Shown in pieces: positions 55,629 through 64,000 of a stretch of 64,000 bases of DNA (positions are counted from its first letter, which is position 1; each line of letters opens with the position of its first letter). This DNA comes from Bacteroidota bacterium (GTDB lineage: Bacteria > Bacteroidota > Bacteroidia > Chitinophagales > Chitinophagaceae). Below the pieces are notes generated by a model. That model was not told where the DNA came from and did not search any database. It saw only the letters and a program-made list of their open reading frames with translations. Where the stretch lies: positions 62,001 to 126,000 of the forward strand of contig JAFDXF010000086.1 of the NCBI GenBank assembly GCA_018268055.1, read 5' to 3'. Position numbers and translations under genes: made by a program.

Positions 55629-55682
55629 TTATAGCCCCATTGGAGTTGAAAGCCACCACCATGTATTGTTAAATAATTTCAT
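55629..55682 (-). CDS. trpL: trp operon leader peptide
   Basis: A 17-codon ORF, MKLFNNTWWWLSTPMGL, between the trp promoter and the attenuator terminator. Three consecutive TGG codons (55653-55661) sense charged tRNA-Trp. The end of the ORF holds GGGGC, the antiterminator arm. When ribosomes stall at Trp codons, GGGGC stays free to pair with GCCCC and block the terminator; when they reach the stop codon they cover it and the terminator forms. The start codon is only 7 bases from the -7 box. A trp leader of this kind (the Bacteroid-trp motif) is known in Bacteroidetes. Confidence 0.92.
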   Translation of the reverse strand: MKLFNNTWWWLSTPMGL

Positions 55683-55689
55683 TGCACCA

Positions 55690-55720
55690 CAAAAATAAGC
55701 GCATATCTGATATTGCCAAA
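55690..55720 (-). promoter_or_regulatory. trp operon promoter
   Basis: On the minus strand TTTG (55717-55720), 19 bases, then TATTTTTG (55690-55697): an exact Bacteroidota consensus at ideal spacing. It lies 47 bases after the miaA stop, so trp is transcribed separately. Confidence 0.85.
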
Positions 55721-55743
55721 TTAAATTTAATTTAAACCGGAAA

Positions 55744-56658
55744 TCATAGAGCAAATCCTTTACCCTGTAAAATGATTTTTTCAATTTCTGTAGGGGTAAA
55801 CCACTGTATTTCTTTGTCTTTTCTAAACCATGTCATCTGGCGTTTGGCATATTGTCGTGTATGTATTTTAATTAGCTCAATTGCTTTATCCAAAGACGTT
55901 TTTCCATCCAAAAAATCAAACAATTCGGCATAGCCTACTGTTTGCAATGCATTCAGTTGTCGATAAGGAATTACTGATATTACCTCTTCCAGCAATCCAT
56001 TCTGCATCATCGCATCCACACGGGTATTGATGTTGTGCTGCAAAATCTCTTTGGGCAATTCAATTCCAATTTTTATAATATTAAAATCTCTTTTTGCTTT
56101 TTCATTCTTTCTAAAAGATAAAATGCTCTTGCCTGTTGATTCCACTACTTCCAATGCTCGCATGATGCGTTGAGGATTTTTCACTTCACCTTCTGTAAAA
56201 TATTGTGGATCTTTTTGGGCAATTTCATTTTGCAACCATTCCAAACCATGTTTCTCATACTTCCTAATAATGTTTTCTCTGATTGATATATCTATTTTTG
56301 GAATTTCATCTAAGCCTTCGCAAAATGCCTTAATGTATAATCCGGTTCCACCTGCCAACACAACATAATCATATTTTACAAAAAGTTCATTTATTTTTTG
56401 CAAAGCATATTGTTCAAAGTAGGCAGCCGTAACTTCTTCTTGAATGGAATGAGTAGCAATAAAATGATGTGGAACAGTCCTCAGTTCTTCAATTGACGGG
56501 CGGGCAACACCAATGTTTAATTCTTTAAAACATTGGCGACTGTCTGCAGAAATTATTTCTGAATGAAGTCTTTTTGCTAATTGAATGGCCACAGATGTTT
56601 TGCCTACTGCTGTGGGGCCACAAACCACTATAACTGTTTTTGAAAATGGTGCAGGCAT
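55744..56658 (-). CDS. miaA: tRNA dimethylallyltransferase
   Basis: A 304-residue enzyme adding a dimethylallyl group to A37 of tRNAs reading UNN codons, such as the tRNA-Ser(UGA) in this window. The P-loop is GPTAVGKTS near 14-22; SADSRQCFKELNIG near 39 and GGTGLYIKAFCEGL near 104 are family signatures; the C-terminus QTVGYAELFDFLDG and RQYAKRQMTWFR bind the anticodon loop. It lies 35 bases after the pRiA4b-like gene in a run of tRNA genes. Confidence 0.96.
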   Translation of the reverse strand: MPAPFSKTVIVVCGPTAVGKTSVAIQLAKRLHSEIISADSRQCFKELNIGVARPSIEELRTVPHHFIATHSIQEEVTAAYFEQYALQKINELFVKYDYVVLAGGTGLYIKAFCEGLDEIPKIDISIRENIIRKYEKHGLEWLQNEIAQKDPQYFTEGEVKNPQRIMRALEVVESTGKSILSFRKNEKAKRDFNIIKIGIELPKEILQHNINTRVDAMMQNGLLEEVISVIPYRQLNALQTVGYAELFDFLDGKTSLDKAIELIKIHTRQYAKRQMTWFRKDKEIQWFTPTEIEKIILQGKGFAL

Positions 56659-56693
56659 TTTATAAACCCTGTTTTCTTAAATATGTACAAGTA

Positions 56694-57263
56694 TTACACT
56701 TCTTCATCGGGCACATCTTGGCCATCATCTGCATCATCATACCCTGCATCCTCGCCTTCTTCATCTTTTTCACCGAAGCCTTCACCTGCTTTTGTCAAAT
56801 CATATTTTTCTTCAATGTCAGCAAATTTATTGCCCAATAAACCCTTCGTGCCATATTGGCTGGGCGCAATACCTTCCGATCTAGTGATTGCTGGATAAAC
56901 AATTTTAGGGTTTTCTTCTTTACTCACATTTATCAACTCTATTAAGAAAGTCCAATTCTTATTAAAATCATACTGATAAATAAAATGCTGATTCGGCTCT
57001 CGAATTTCAGTACCTATTGCCGTTTCAGACATCAACATCGGAGGCGCTTTATATTCTTTCTCATATTTTTCCAAACTTATCTCACGACCACGTTGCCATT
57101 TTTCATTGCTACGATAAAATGTAGCTTGATGCTTGGTATCAAATTCATAAGATTTTAAAATCACATCGTGCAAATCTTTAAAAGTTTGTGTGTGTTTAAT
57201 CGCCACATCACGATAGATAGAATCGTCTTCCTCAAAATATATTCTGAATTTTAAAATTGCCAT
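56694..57263 (-). CDS. pRiA4b ORF-3-like (TnpR-like) protein with acidic tail
   Basis: A 189-residue soluble protein. The main domain (about 1-150) resembles the plasmid pRiA4b ORF-3/IS1096 TnpR-like family: FRIYFEEDDSIYRDVAIK, TFKDLHDVILKSYEFD, and HFIYQYDFNKNWTFLIEL. The biochemical role of the family is unknown; despite the name it is common on chromosomes. The last 35 residues are almost all Asp/Glu/Gly and likely disordered. It sits between the CCA-adding enzyme (17 bases) and miaA (35 bases), but a -7 box right upstream may give it its own promoter. Confidence 0.8.
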   Translation of the reverse strand: MAILKFRIYFEEDDSIYRDVAIKHTQTFKDLHDVILKSYEFDTKHQATFYRSNEKWQRGREISLEKYEKEYKAPPMLMSETAIGTEIREPNQHFIYQYDFNKNWTFLIELINVSKEENPKIVYPAITRSEGIAPSQYGTKGLLGNKFADIEEKYDLTKAGEGFGEKDEEGEDAGYDDADDGQDVPDEEV

Positions 57264-57267
57264 AAAA

Positions 57268-57275
57268 CAAATATA
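57268..57275 (-). promoter_or_regulatory. -7 element before the pRiA4b-like gene (TATATTTG)
   Basis: An exact TAnnTTTG on the minus strand ending 4 bases before the ATG. It lies in the 17-base gap after the CCA-adding enzyme stop. No good -33 partner. Confidence 0.45.
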
Positions 57276-57280
57276 GTCTT

Positions 57281-58714
57281 TTAACTTTTATTTTCTTGAG
57301 TAGGCTTTAGACCTAGATCCTTTCCTTTCTCCAACATAAAATTGAACGCCGCTTCATAAGTATTGGGAATAATGCCGTCTAACATGGCATCTTTCAATGC
57401 ATCTTTAATAATACCTACCGGACGAGATGGCGAAAGGTTAAATATTTTCATAATCATTTCGCCACTTATGGGTGGTTGCCAATTACGAATATGATCTTTG
57501 TCTTCTACCTCTTTGCATCGCTCACGTACTAATTGAAAATTTTCCAAGAACCGTTTTACTTTTTGTTTGTTTTTTGAAGTAATATCTGCGGAGCAGAGCA
57601 ACATCAATGAATCAAAATCTTCTCCTGCATCAAAAAGCAATCTGCGAATAGCAGAATCGGTAATATTTTCTTTTGTTAAGCTAATTGGCCGTAGATGTAG
57701 CTCTACCATTTTTTTCACAAAACGCATTTTTTCATTTTGCGGCAGTTTCAATTTGGTAAATATTTTAGAAACCATTCTACCGCCTACTACTTCGTGTCCG
57801 TGAAATGTCCATCCATGCCCTTCTTCAAATTTTTTAGTGGCAGGCTTCGCTATGTCATGAAGTATTGCTGCCCAGCGTAGCCAAAGGTCATCTGATTTTT
57901 CGGAAAGATTATCCAAAACTTGCAAGGTGTGATAAAAATTATCTTTATGTCCCAGACCATCTTTGTACTCTGCACCTACAAGCGCTACCATTTGAGGAAA
58001 AATAATTTGTAACAATCCGCTTTGAAATAATAAATCAAATCCAATAGAAGGCTTTTTAGCAGCAACGATTTTATTCAATTCGTCCGTGATACGTTCTTGA
58101 GAAATAATTTTTATTCTTTCTTTTGAATCTTTGATGCCTTGCCATGTTGTTTCATCAATGGTAAAACCCAACTGAGTTGCAAAGCGAATAGCCCGCATCA
58201 TGCGCAATGGATCATCGCTAAACGTCTGCACAGGCTCCAGCGGTGTGCGAATTATTTTTGCTTGCAAATCTTCTATCCCGTTAAACGGGTCAATCAGTAT
58301 TCCAAAATTTTCTTTTTGCAAACTAATCGCCATTGCATTGATGGTAAAATCTCTTCTGTCCTGATCGTCTTTAACACTTCCGGCTTCTACTTCTGGCTTT
58401 CGAGAATCTGCACGATAACTTTCTTTGCGAGCGCCTACAAATTCAATGTCAAACCCGTCATTAATTTTTATATGCGCTGTTCCAAAGTTTTTAAAAAAAT
58501 CGACTCTTGGTTGCGGATGAAAACTTTTTGCAACTTCCTGTGCCAATGTAATGGCATCGCCCACACATACGAAGTCGGCATCTTTTGTTGCTCTCTCCAA
58601 AATTTTATCTCGTACAAATCCGCCGATCAAATAGGTTTCCATGCTCAACGCTTCTGCTGCAGCAGCCACCTTATTAATAACCTTTAATTCTTCCGATGTG
58701 AGATTTATGTCCAT
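57281..58714 (-). CDS. CCA-adding tRNA nucleotidyltransferase with HD domain
   Basis: A 477-residue class II nucleotidyltransferase that builds or repairs tRNA 3' CCA ends. The catalytic motif GGFVRDKIL...KDADFV lies near 32-50, RRDFTINAMA near 125 selects ribose, DPLRMMRAIRFA near 175 is the RNA-binding motif, and ILHDIAKP near 295 starts an HD phosphohydrolase domain. The ATG at 58714 is chosen: a start at 58801 would overlap tsaC and lies upstream of a TATCTTTG -7 box at 58723. The tRNA-Ser gene here encodes CCA, so repair may be a main task. Confidence 0.93.
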   Translation of the reverse strand: MDINLTSEELKVINKVAAAAEALSMETYLIGGFVRDKILERATKDADFVCVGDAITLAQEVAKSFHPQPRVDFFKNFGTAHIKINDGFDIEFVGARKESYRADSRKPEVEAGSVKDDQDRRDFTINAMAISLQKENFGILIDPFNGIEDLQAKIIRTPLEPVQTFSDDPLRMMRAIRFATQLGFTIDETTWQGIKDSKERIKIISQERITDELNKIVAAKKPSIGFDLLFQSGLLQIIFPQMVALVGAEYKDGLGHKDNFYHTLQVLDNLSEKSDDLWLRWAAILHDIAKPATKKFEEGHGWTFHGHEVVGGRMVSKIFTKLKLPQNEKMRFVKKMVELHLRPISLTKENITDSAIRRLLFDAGEDFDSLMLLCSADITSKNKQKVKRFLENFQLVRERCKEVEDKDHIRNWQPPISGEMIMKIFNLSPSRPVGIIKDALKDAMLDGIIPNTYEAAFNFMLEKGKDLGLKPTQENKS

Positions 58715-58722
58715 AGAAAGAG

Positions 58723-58730
58723 CAAAGATA
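58723..58730 (-). promoter_or_regulatory. -7 promoter element of the CCA-adding enzyme (TATCTTTG)
   Basis: An exact TAnnTTTG on the minus strand, 8 bases before the ATG at 58714. It supports the shorter start and a very short leader. Confidence 0.55.
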
Positions 58731-58772
58731 ACCGGAGTGGAGGTAATGTAGATTGGTGCAGTAATTGAAGTT

Positions 58773-59342
58773 TTATGGTCGAATAATTTCCGCCATTCCA
58801 TTGTTCCATTTTATAATAGCTGAAGGCTCGGCAATTGTACAATCATCTTGACGGTGCTGAACGATATAATCTACGCCTTCCTTAATTTCATTTTTAATTT
58901 CAGTAAATATTCTTGCTGCAGGTTGCCCCGAAATATTGGCTGAAGTGGAAACAATAGGCTTCCGAAATCTTTTGATTAATTGTCTGCAAAATAAATCATT
59001 ACATAAGCGAATCGCAATACTACCATCTGCAGCTATTAGATTTTCAGCGAGACCAATAGCACCTTCGTAGATTACAGTGGTAGGCTTGTGTGTCGTTTCT
59101 AAATAATCAAATATGGCTATATCAGGCGAAGCAGTATAATATAAAATATCTTTCTCTTCTGCAGCCAATACAATCATGGCTTTACTGTCTGCTCTTTTCT
59201 TTAGTGTATAAATTTTTGCAACAGCAGCTTCATTGGTAGCATCGCACCCAATACCCCAAACTGTATCAGTAGGATAAAGTATCAAACCGCCATATTTTAA
59301 AACAGCCAAACAATTTTCAATATCGTGTTCAAAATTTACCAT
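58773..59342 (-). CDS. tsaC: Threonylcarbamoyl-AMP synthase, TsaC/YrdC type
   Basis: A 189-residue single-domain YrdC-fold enzyme that makes threonylcarbamoyl-AMP for the t6A37 modification of tRNAs reading ANN codons. YPTDTVWGIGCDA near 22, LKKRADSKAM near 47 and STSANISGQPA near 134 are the substrate-binding motifs. It lacks the C-terminal Sua5 domain. The start overlaps the upstream glycosyltransferase stop by 7 bases, implying cotranscription. Confidence 0.92.
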   Translation of the reverse strand: MVNFEHDIENCLAVLKYGGLILYPTDTVWGIGCDATNEAAVAKIYTLKKRADSKAMIVLAAEEKDILYYTASPDIAIFDYLETTHKPTTVIYEGAIGLAENLIAADGSIAIRLCNDLFCRQLIKRFRKPIVSTSANISGQPAARIFTEIKNEIKEGVDYIVQHRQDDCTIAEPSAIIKWNNGMAEIIRP

Positions 59343-60487
59343 AAGGTTTGATATACGTTCATTACAGATGTTGCATGCTTTTGTGGTGTAAAATTCTGCG
59401 CATGTTGCCAGCCTTTATTTCGCAATGTATCTGTAAATAATTTATCGTAATATATTTTTTTCATTCCAATTGCAATTTCTTCCGGCTGTGCAGGATTTAC
59501 ATAACAAGCACCTTCGCCACCTGCTTCCGGTAGGCAAGATGTATTGGAAGTGATGACCGGCAATTCACTCCACAATGCTTCCAATACAGGAATACCAAAG
59601 CCCTCGAAGAATGAAGGATAAATCATTGCTATGGCAGACTGGTAAATAGCGGGGAAATCTGCAGCAGTTCTGTATGAAGTAAGTGCTGCTGTATTTTTTT
59701 CTGAAAGAAAGATTACCTGATTTTGTAACCCTACTTGGGCGATATAATCTTTTACTTGTTGTTTGTATTTCTTTCCATCACCAATTACCACAAGTGGGAT
59801 TTCCAATTCACCTTTTAAAATATTTAATGCCTTACAAATATTCAATAAATTTTTACGTTCAATTATAGATCCTACATAAAGGAAATATTCATCCGGCAAT
59901 GCATATTGTTTTTTTATCCTATTTTTTTCTGCTTCATTTACTTTGATGCCAAACAAAGGGTTGCAACCTTGATAACACACCGTAATTTTCTCCTCCGGTG
60001 TTTTATAAAAATCCATAATATCTTTTTTCGTTTGTTCACTGATGGCAATTATTTTGTCAGCATTCATGCATGCATAGCGAAATTTTTTATTGTATATTTT
60101 TACGTCAATCGTATTATATTGTTCGGGATATCGCTCATGTATTAAATCATGAATAGTCACCACTGAGCGAATGCCTGTTTTATTGATACCCGCCGGTATT
60201 TCATGACTGAGGCCGTGATAAAGATTAATATTTAATTTTTTTAAATCCTGTTTTACCCAACTACTTCGCCATGCGGCACTGAATGTTTTATTGCATATAC
60301 CCGATGGCAATATTTCGTGTAGATTATCATTCTTTAAAGAGAATAAGCCGCCGGGCTTTGGATTGAACATATAGTATTGATGCTCCGGAAAATATTCCGA
60401 TAATGATTGAATCAGGCTACGGCTATAATGACCGAGTCCGGTGCCGTTGTGAAAAGCTCGTTTTGCATCAAAACCAATATTCATCAT
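59336..60487 (-). CDS. GT4-family glycosyltransferase
   Basis: A 383-residue GT-B glycosyltransferase. The N-domain opens GFDAKRAFHNGTGLGHYSRSL with a glycine-rich acceptor loop. The C-domain has the donor-site E-x7-E in FFEGFGIPVLEAL near 293 and LYVGSIIERKNL near 205. It probably transfers a hexose to a lipid or polysaccharide precursor; no other envelope-sugar genes are nearby. Two ATG codons overlap at the start (60487 and 60484). It has an own promoter and leads the run into tsaC. Confidence 0.88.
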   Translation of the reverse strand: MMNIGFDAKRAFHNGTGLGHYSRSLIQSLSEYFPEHQYYMFNPKPGGLFSLKNDNLHEILPSGICNKTFSAAWRSSWVKQDLKKLNINLYHGLSHEIPAGINKTGIRSVVTIHDLIHERYPEQYNTIDVKIYNKKFRYACMNADKIIAISEQTKKDIMDFYKTPEEKITVCYQGCNPLFGIKVNEAEKNRIKKQYALPDEYFLYVGSIIERKNLLNICKALNILKGELEIPLVVIGDGKKYKQQVKDYIAQVGLQNQVIFLSEKNTAALTSYRTAADFPAIYQSAIAMIYPSFFEGFGIPVLEALWSELPVITSNTSCLPEAGGEGACYVNPAQPEEIAIGMKKIYYDKLFTDTLRNKGWQHAQNFTPQKHATSVMNVYQTLW

Positions 60488-60501
60488 TCAAGTATTCGGA
60501 A

Positions 60502-60509
60502 CAAAAATA
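60502..60509 (-). promoter_or_regulatory. -7 promoter element of the glycosyltransferase gene (TATTTTTG)
   Basis: An exact TAnnTTTG on the minus strand, 14 bases before the ATG, in the 110-base divergent gap with dapD. Confidence 0.55.
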
Positions 60510-60597
60510 ATCATCTGTAATCAAGTGATCAGTTTTATCTGTTAAGTTTTGTGTAAAGCAAGTAAACAAGTACTAAATTCGCACCGAAATTTTTTTT

Positions 60598-61404
60598 ATG
60601 CAGCAATTAATTTTAGAAGCCTGGAATAATCGTGAACTCTTAAAAGAAGAAAAATACAGCAATGCTGTAAAAGCAGTAATTGAAGAAGTGGATAATGGAC
60701 GTTTGCGTTCTGCCTCTCCCACAGATGCAGGCTGGCAAGTAAATGAGTGGGTAAAACAGGCTATACTTTTATATTTTGGCGTACAACAAATGCAAACATG
60801 GGATGTTAATCCATTTGAGTTTCATGATAAAATGTTATTGAAGAAAAACTTTGCGGCAATGGGCGTGCGCAGTTTGCCCGGTGCAATAGCTCGCTATGGA
60901 AGTTATATTGGAAAGAATGTAGTATTGATGCCGTCCTTTGTAAACATAGGCGCTTATGTAGGCGAAGGCACAATGGTGGATACTTGGGCTACCGTTGGTA
61001 GTTGTGCACAAATAGGAACAGGCGTGCATTTAAGTGGCGGTGTGGGTATTGGTGGCGTATTAGAACCATTGCAGGCAACACCTGTTATTGTAGAAGATGG
61101 ATGTTTCATCGGTAGCAGATGTATTGTAGTAGAAGGAGTAGTGGTAGAAAAAGAAGCAGTGCTGGGTGCCAATGTCGTATTAACTCAATCTACAAAAATA
61201 ATAGATGTAAGCGGCACAGAGCCGAAAGAAATGAAAGGCCGTGTACCTGCACGCAGTGTAGTGATTCCCGGTTCTTATACAAAAAAATTTCCTGCTGGTG
61301 ATTTTGGTGTAGGCTGTGCTTTAATTATTGGCCAAAGAAAACCAAGCACCGATCTAAAAACAAGCCTGAATGATGCCTTAAGAGATTTTAATGTGAGTGT
61401 ATAA
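60598..61404 (+). CDS. dapD: Tetrahydrodipicolinate N-succinyltransferase
   Basis: A 268-residue enzyme of the succinylase branch of lysine and diaminopimelate synthesis. The N-terminal helical domain (about 1-90) precedes a left-handed beta-helix of hexapeptide repeats (about 100-240; GAYVGEGTMVDTWATVGSCAQIG, VIVEDGCFIGSRCIVVEGV). Length and motifs are typical. It starts at an ATG. It is upstream of the methionine genes in the same orientation, but a separate strong promoter precedes those. Confidence 0.95.
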   Translation: MQQLILEAWNNRELLKEEKYSNAVKAVIEEVDNGRLRSASPTDAGWQVNEWVKQAILLYFGVQQMQTWDVNPFEFHDKMLLKKNFAAMGVRSLPGAIARYGSYIGKNVVLMPSFVNIGAYVGEGTMVDTWATVGSCAQIGTGVHLSGGVGIGGVLEPLQATPVIVEDGCFIGSRCIVVEGVVVEKEAVLGANVVLTQSTKIIDVSGTEPKEMKGRVPARSVVIPGSYTKKFPAGDFGVGCALIIGQRKPSTDLKTSLNDALRDFNVSV

Positions 61405-61527
61405 TTGCCTTTCATCACCTATTTTTTTGCAGGTCAATTTCAAGTATGTTTTCAATTTTTCATTGAGGAATTGAATCGCTTTAGTTTCAAAATAAAAAGC
61501 CGTTTATCCCAATTTTAAAAATATATT

Positions 61528-61558
61528 TTTGTATTTGTTCATATTCCTACTATTTTTG
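61528..61558 (+). promoter_or_regulatory. metY operon promoter
   Basis: TTTG (61528-61531), 19 bases, then TATTTTTG (61551-61558): an exact Bacteroidota consensus, with the same spacing as the trp promoter. The leader ORF starts 7 bases after it. Confidence 0.85.
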
Positions 61559-61565
61559 TAGGGTA

Positions 61566-63039
<1,474 letters not shown>

Positions 63040-63061
63040 GCAAAACAGGAAACAAACTATT

Positions 63062-63166
63062 TAATTACAGAGCATCCGTTCATCTTTATTTTTTTAGCAA
63101 AATGAACTTTAAAGTGATGTTTGGTCATTCTGTTGAATTGAAATTGTAACGGATGCTCTGTAATTA
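63062..63166. repeat. 19-bp inverted repeat between metY and metX
   Basis: The 19 bases at 63062-63080 are the exact reverse complement of 63148-63166. The 67-base interior carries a tiny ORF, MNFKVMFGHSVELKL (63102-63149). A T run follows the right arm. It could be a small non-autonomous transposable element or a regulatory hairpin that tunes metX. Confidence 0.75.
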
Positions 63167-63193
63167 TTTTTTTCCGACTATAAAGTTAACTAA

Positions 63194-64000
63194 GTGCAAC
63201 TTTCAAATTATAAATATACAAAAGCGTTTACGCTTGAATCGGGCATAACAATTTCAGGATACAACCTGGCGTATTCAACAGCAGGCAAGTTAAATGCCGC
63301 TGGAGATAACGTAGTCTGGATTTTTCATGCGCTCACCGCAAACAGTAATCCCGAAGAATGGTGGCAGGGGTTAGTAGGTACTGATAAACTATTTGATCCA
63401 ATTTCGGATTTCATTGTTTGTGTTAATATGCCCGGCAGTTGCTATGGCAGTATTGGACCATTAAGTATCAACAAAGAAACGAATCAACCCTTTCATCATG
63501 AGTTTCCTTTTTTTACTCCAAGAGATATGATACATAGTTATCAGGCATTAAGCAAACATTTGGGGATTAAAAAAATAAAAATAGGAATTGGAGGTTCTAT
63601 GGGTGGCCAACAACTTTTAGAATGGGCTATCACTGAACCCGATTTATTTGAAAATATTTTCCCCATTGCTACCAATGCGGTACATAGTGCTTGGGGGCGT
63701 GCCTTCAATGCATCACAGCGTATGTGTATTGAAGCAGATCCGACATGGAAAAACAATTATATTAATGCAGGAATGTCGGGAATGCATATTGCAAGAAGTA
63801 TTGCACTACTCTCCTATCGGCATTATGACACTTATAAGATTAGCCAATCAGACATTAATGAATTCGAATTACATAATTACAAAAGTGAATCTTACCAAAG
63901 ATATCAAGGAGAAAAACTTGCCAAGCGGTTTAATGCCTTTAGTTACTATTTTCTAAGCAAAAGCATGGATGCACATGATGTAGGTCGCGGCAGAGGTGGT
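63194..64000 (+). CDS. metX: Homoserine O-acetyltransferase (3' partial)
   Basis: The first 269 codons of MetX, which acetylates homoserine for MetY. The conserved blocks VVWIFHALTANSNPEEWW, FIVCVNMPGSCYGSIGP, the nucleophile in GIGGSMGGQQLLEW, and FPIATNAVHSAWGRAFN are clear. The frame runs off the right edge, so the catalytic Asp/His lie outside. The start is GTG at 63194, right after an in-frame stop at 63191; no ATG is available before the conserved region. A 154-base gap with a 19-bp inverted repeat separates it from metY. Confidence 0.94.
   Translation, partial: MQLSNYKYTKAFTLESGITISGYNLAYSTAGKLNAAGDNVVWIFHALTANSNPEEWWQGLVGTDKLFDPISDFIVCVNMPGSCYGSIGPLSINKETNQPFHHEFPFFTPRDMIHSYQALSKHLGIKKIKIGIGGSMGGQQLLEWAITEPDLFENIFPIATNAVHSAWGRAFNASQRMCIEADPTWKNNYINAGMSGMHIARSIALLSYRHYDTYKISQSDINEFELHNYKSESYQRYQGEKLAKRFNAFSYYFLSKSMDAHDVGRGRGG

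Noticed and set aside
58715..58801. Longer start for the CCA-adding enzyme
   Set aside because: It would overlap tsaC and lie upstream of a -7 promoter box; the conserved domain begins after the ATG at 58714.
61524..61531. Second TATTTTTG as a tandem promoter for metY
   Set aside because: Its TTTG is at the exact -33 spacing of the downstream box, so one promoter explains both; an additional start site cannot be excluded.
63648..63956. 102-codon plus-strand ORF near the right edge
   Set aside because: It is out of frame within metX, whose conserved motifs are in another frame that stays open to the edge.

Overview
The window is a 64 kb piece of a low-GC Bacteroidota chromosome, most likely from the family Chitinophagaceae. 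The grounds are two proteins with type IX secretion (T9SS) C-terminal sorting tails, a TonB-dependent receptor with a carboxypeptidase-like N-domain, a PUR-alpha/DUF3276 protein, a fused CcsB-CcsA cytochrome c biogenesis protein, and repeated Bacteroidota promoters (TTTG, about 19 bases, TAnnTTTG) lying only a few bases before start codons. There is no rRNA, CRISPR array or intact insertion sequence. One tRNA is present, tRNA-Ser(UGA).

Layout. 1-6 kb: the end of dnaG, then a parE / DUF1835 / parC topoisomerase IV operon. 6-14 kb: surface and envelope genes (Ig-repeat lipoprotein, rhodanese-thioredoxin, BNR-repeat protein, peroxiredoxin, a 1121-residue T9SS protein). 14-20 kb: PUR-alpha protein, ABC exporter, tRNA-Ser, infC and thrS. 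20-28 kb: a tandem pair of related secreted proteins, ccsBA and a TonB receptor. 28-38 kb: ABC-F ATPase, an ALDH/DapA-like catabolic pair, der, era, a DsbA-like protein, and oxyR divergent from katA. 38-44 kb: a T9SS protein, an alpha-oxoamine synthase (sphingolipid or sulfonolipid type) and an S9 peptidase. 44.4-47.3 kb: a gene-poor accessory pocket with orphan ORFs, a recombinase remnant and several hairpins. 47-56 kb: ubiX, a TlpA-like protein and a complete trpEGDCFBA operon. 56-60.5 kb: tRNA maturation genes (miaA, CCA-adding enzyme, tsaC) and a glycosyltransferase. 60.6-64 kb: dapD, then metY and metX for methionine synthesis.

The most interesting signals are two amino-acid leader peptides absent from a simple gene list. 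Upstream of trpE lies a 17-codon ORF with three consecutive Trp codons, followed by an intrinsic terminator whose 5' arm can pair instead with the end of the leader ORF. Upstream of metY lies a 15-codon ORF with three consecutive Cys codons plus Met, followed by four mutually exclusive pairing segments. Both ORFs start 7 bases after a TATTTTTG -7 element with a -33 TTTG exactly 19 bases further upstream, so their mRNAs are nearly leaderless. The trp case fits the kind of trp leader reported from Bacteroidetes. The cysteine leader on a methionine/sulfur operon is the best candidate for something undescribed.

Other points to note: a 19-bp inverted repeat between metY and metX, a 34-base perfect palindrome and a candidate small RNA in the accessory pocket, a DsbA-like protein that has lost its nucleophilic cysteine and gained a basic tail, and infC without the usual rpmI-rplT downstream. 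All calls come from reading the sequence; no database search was run.
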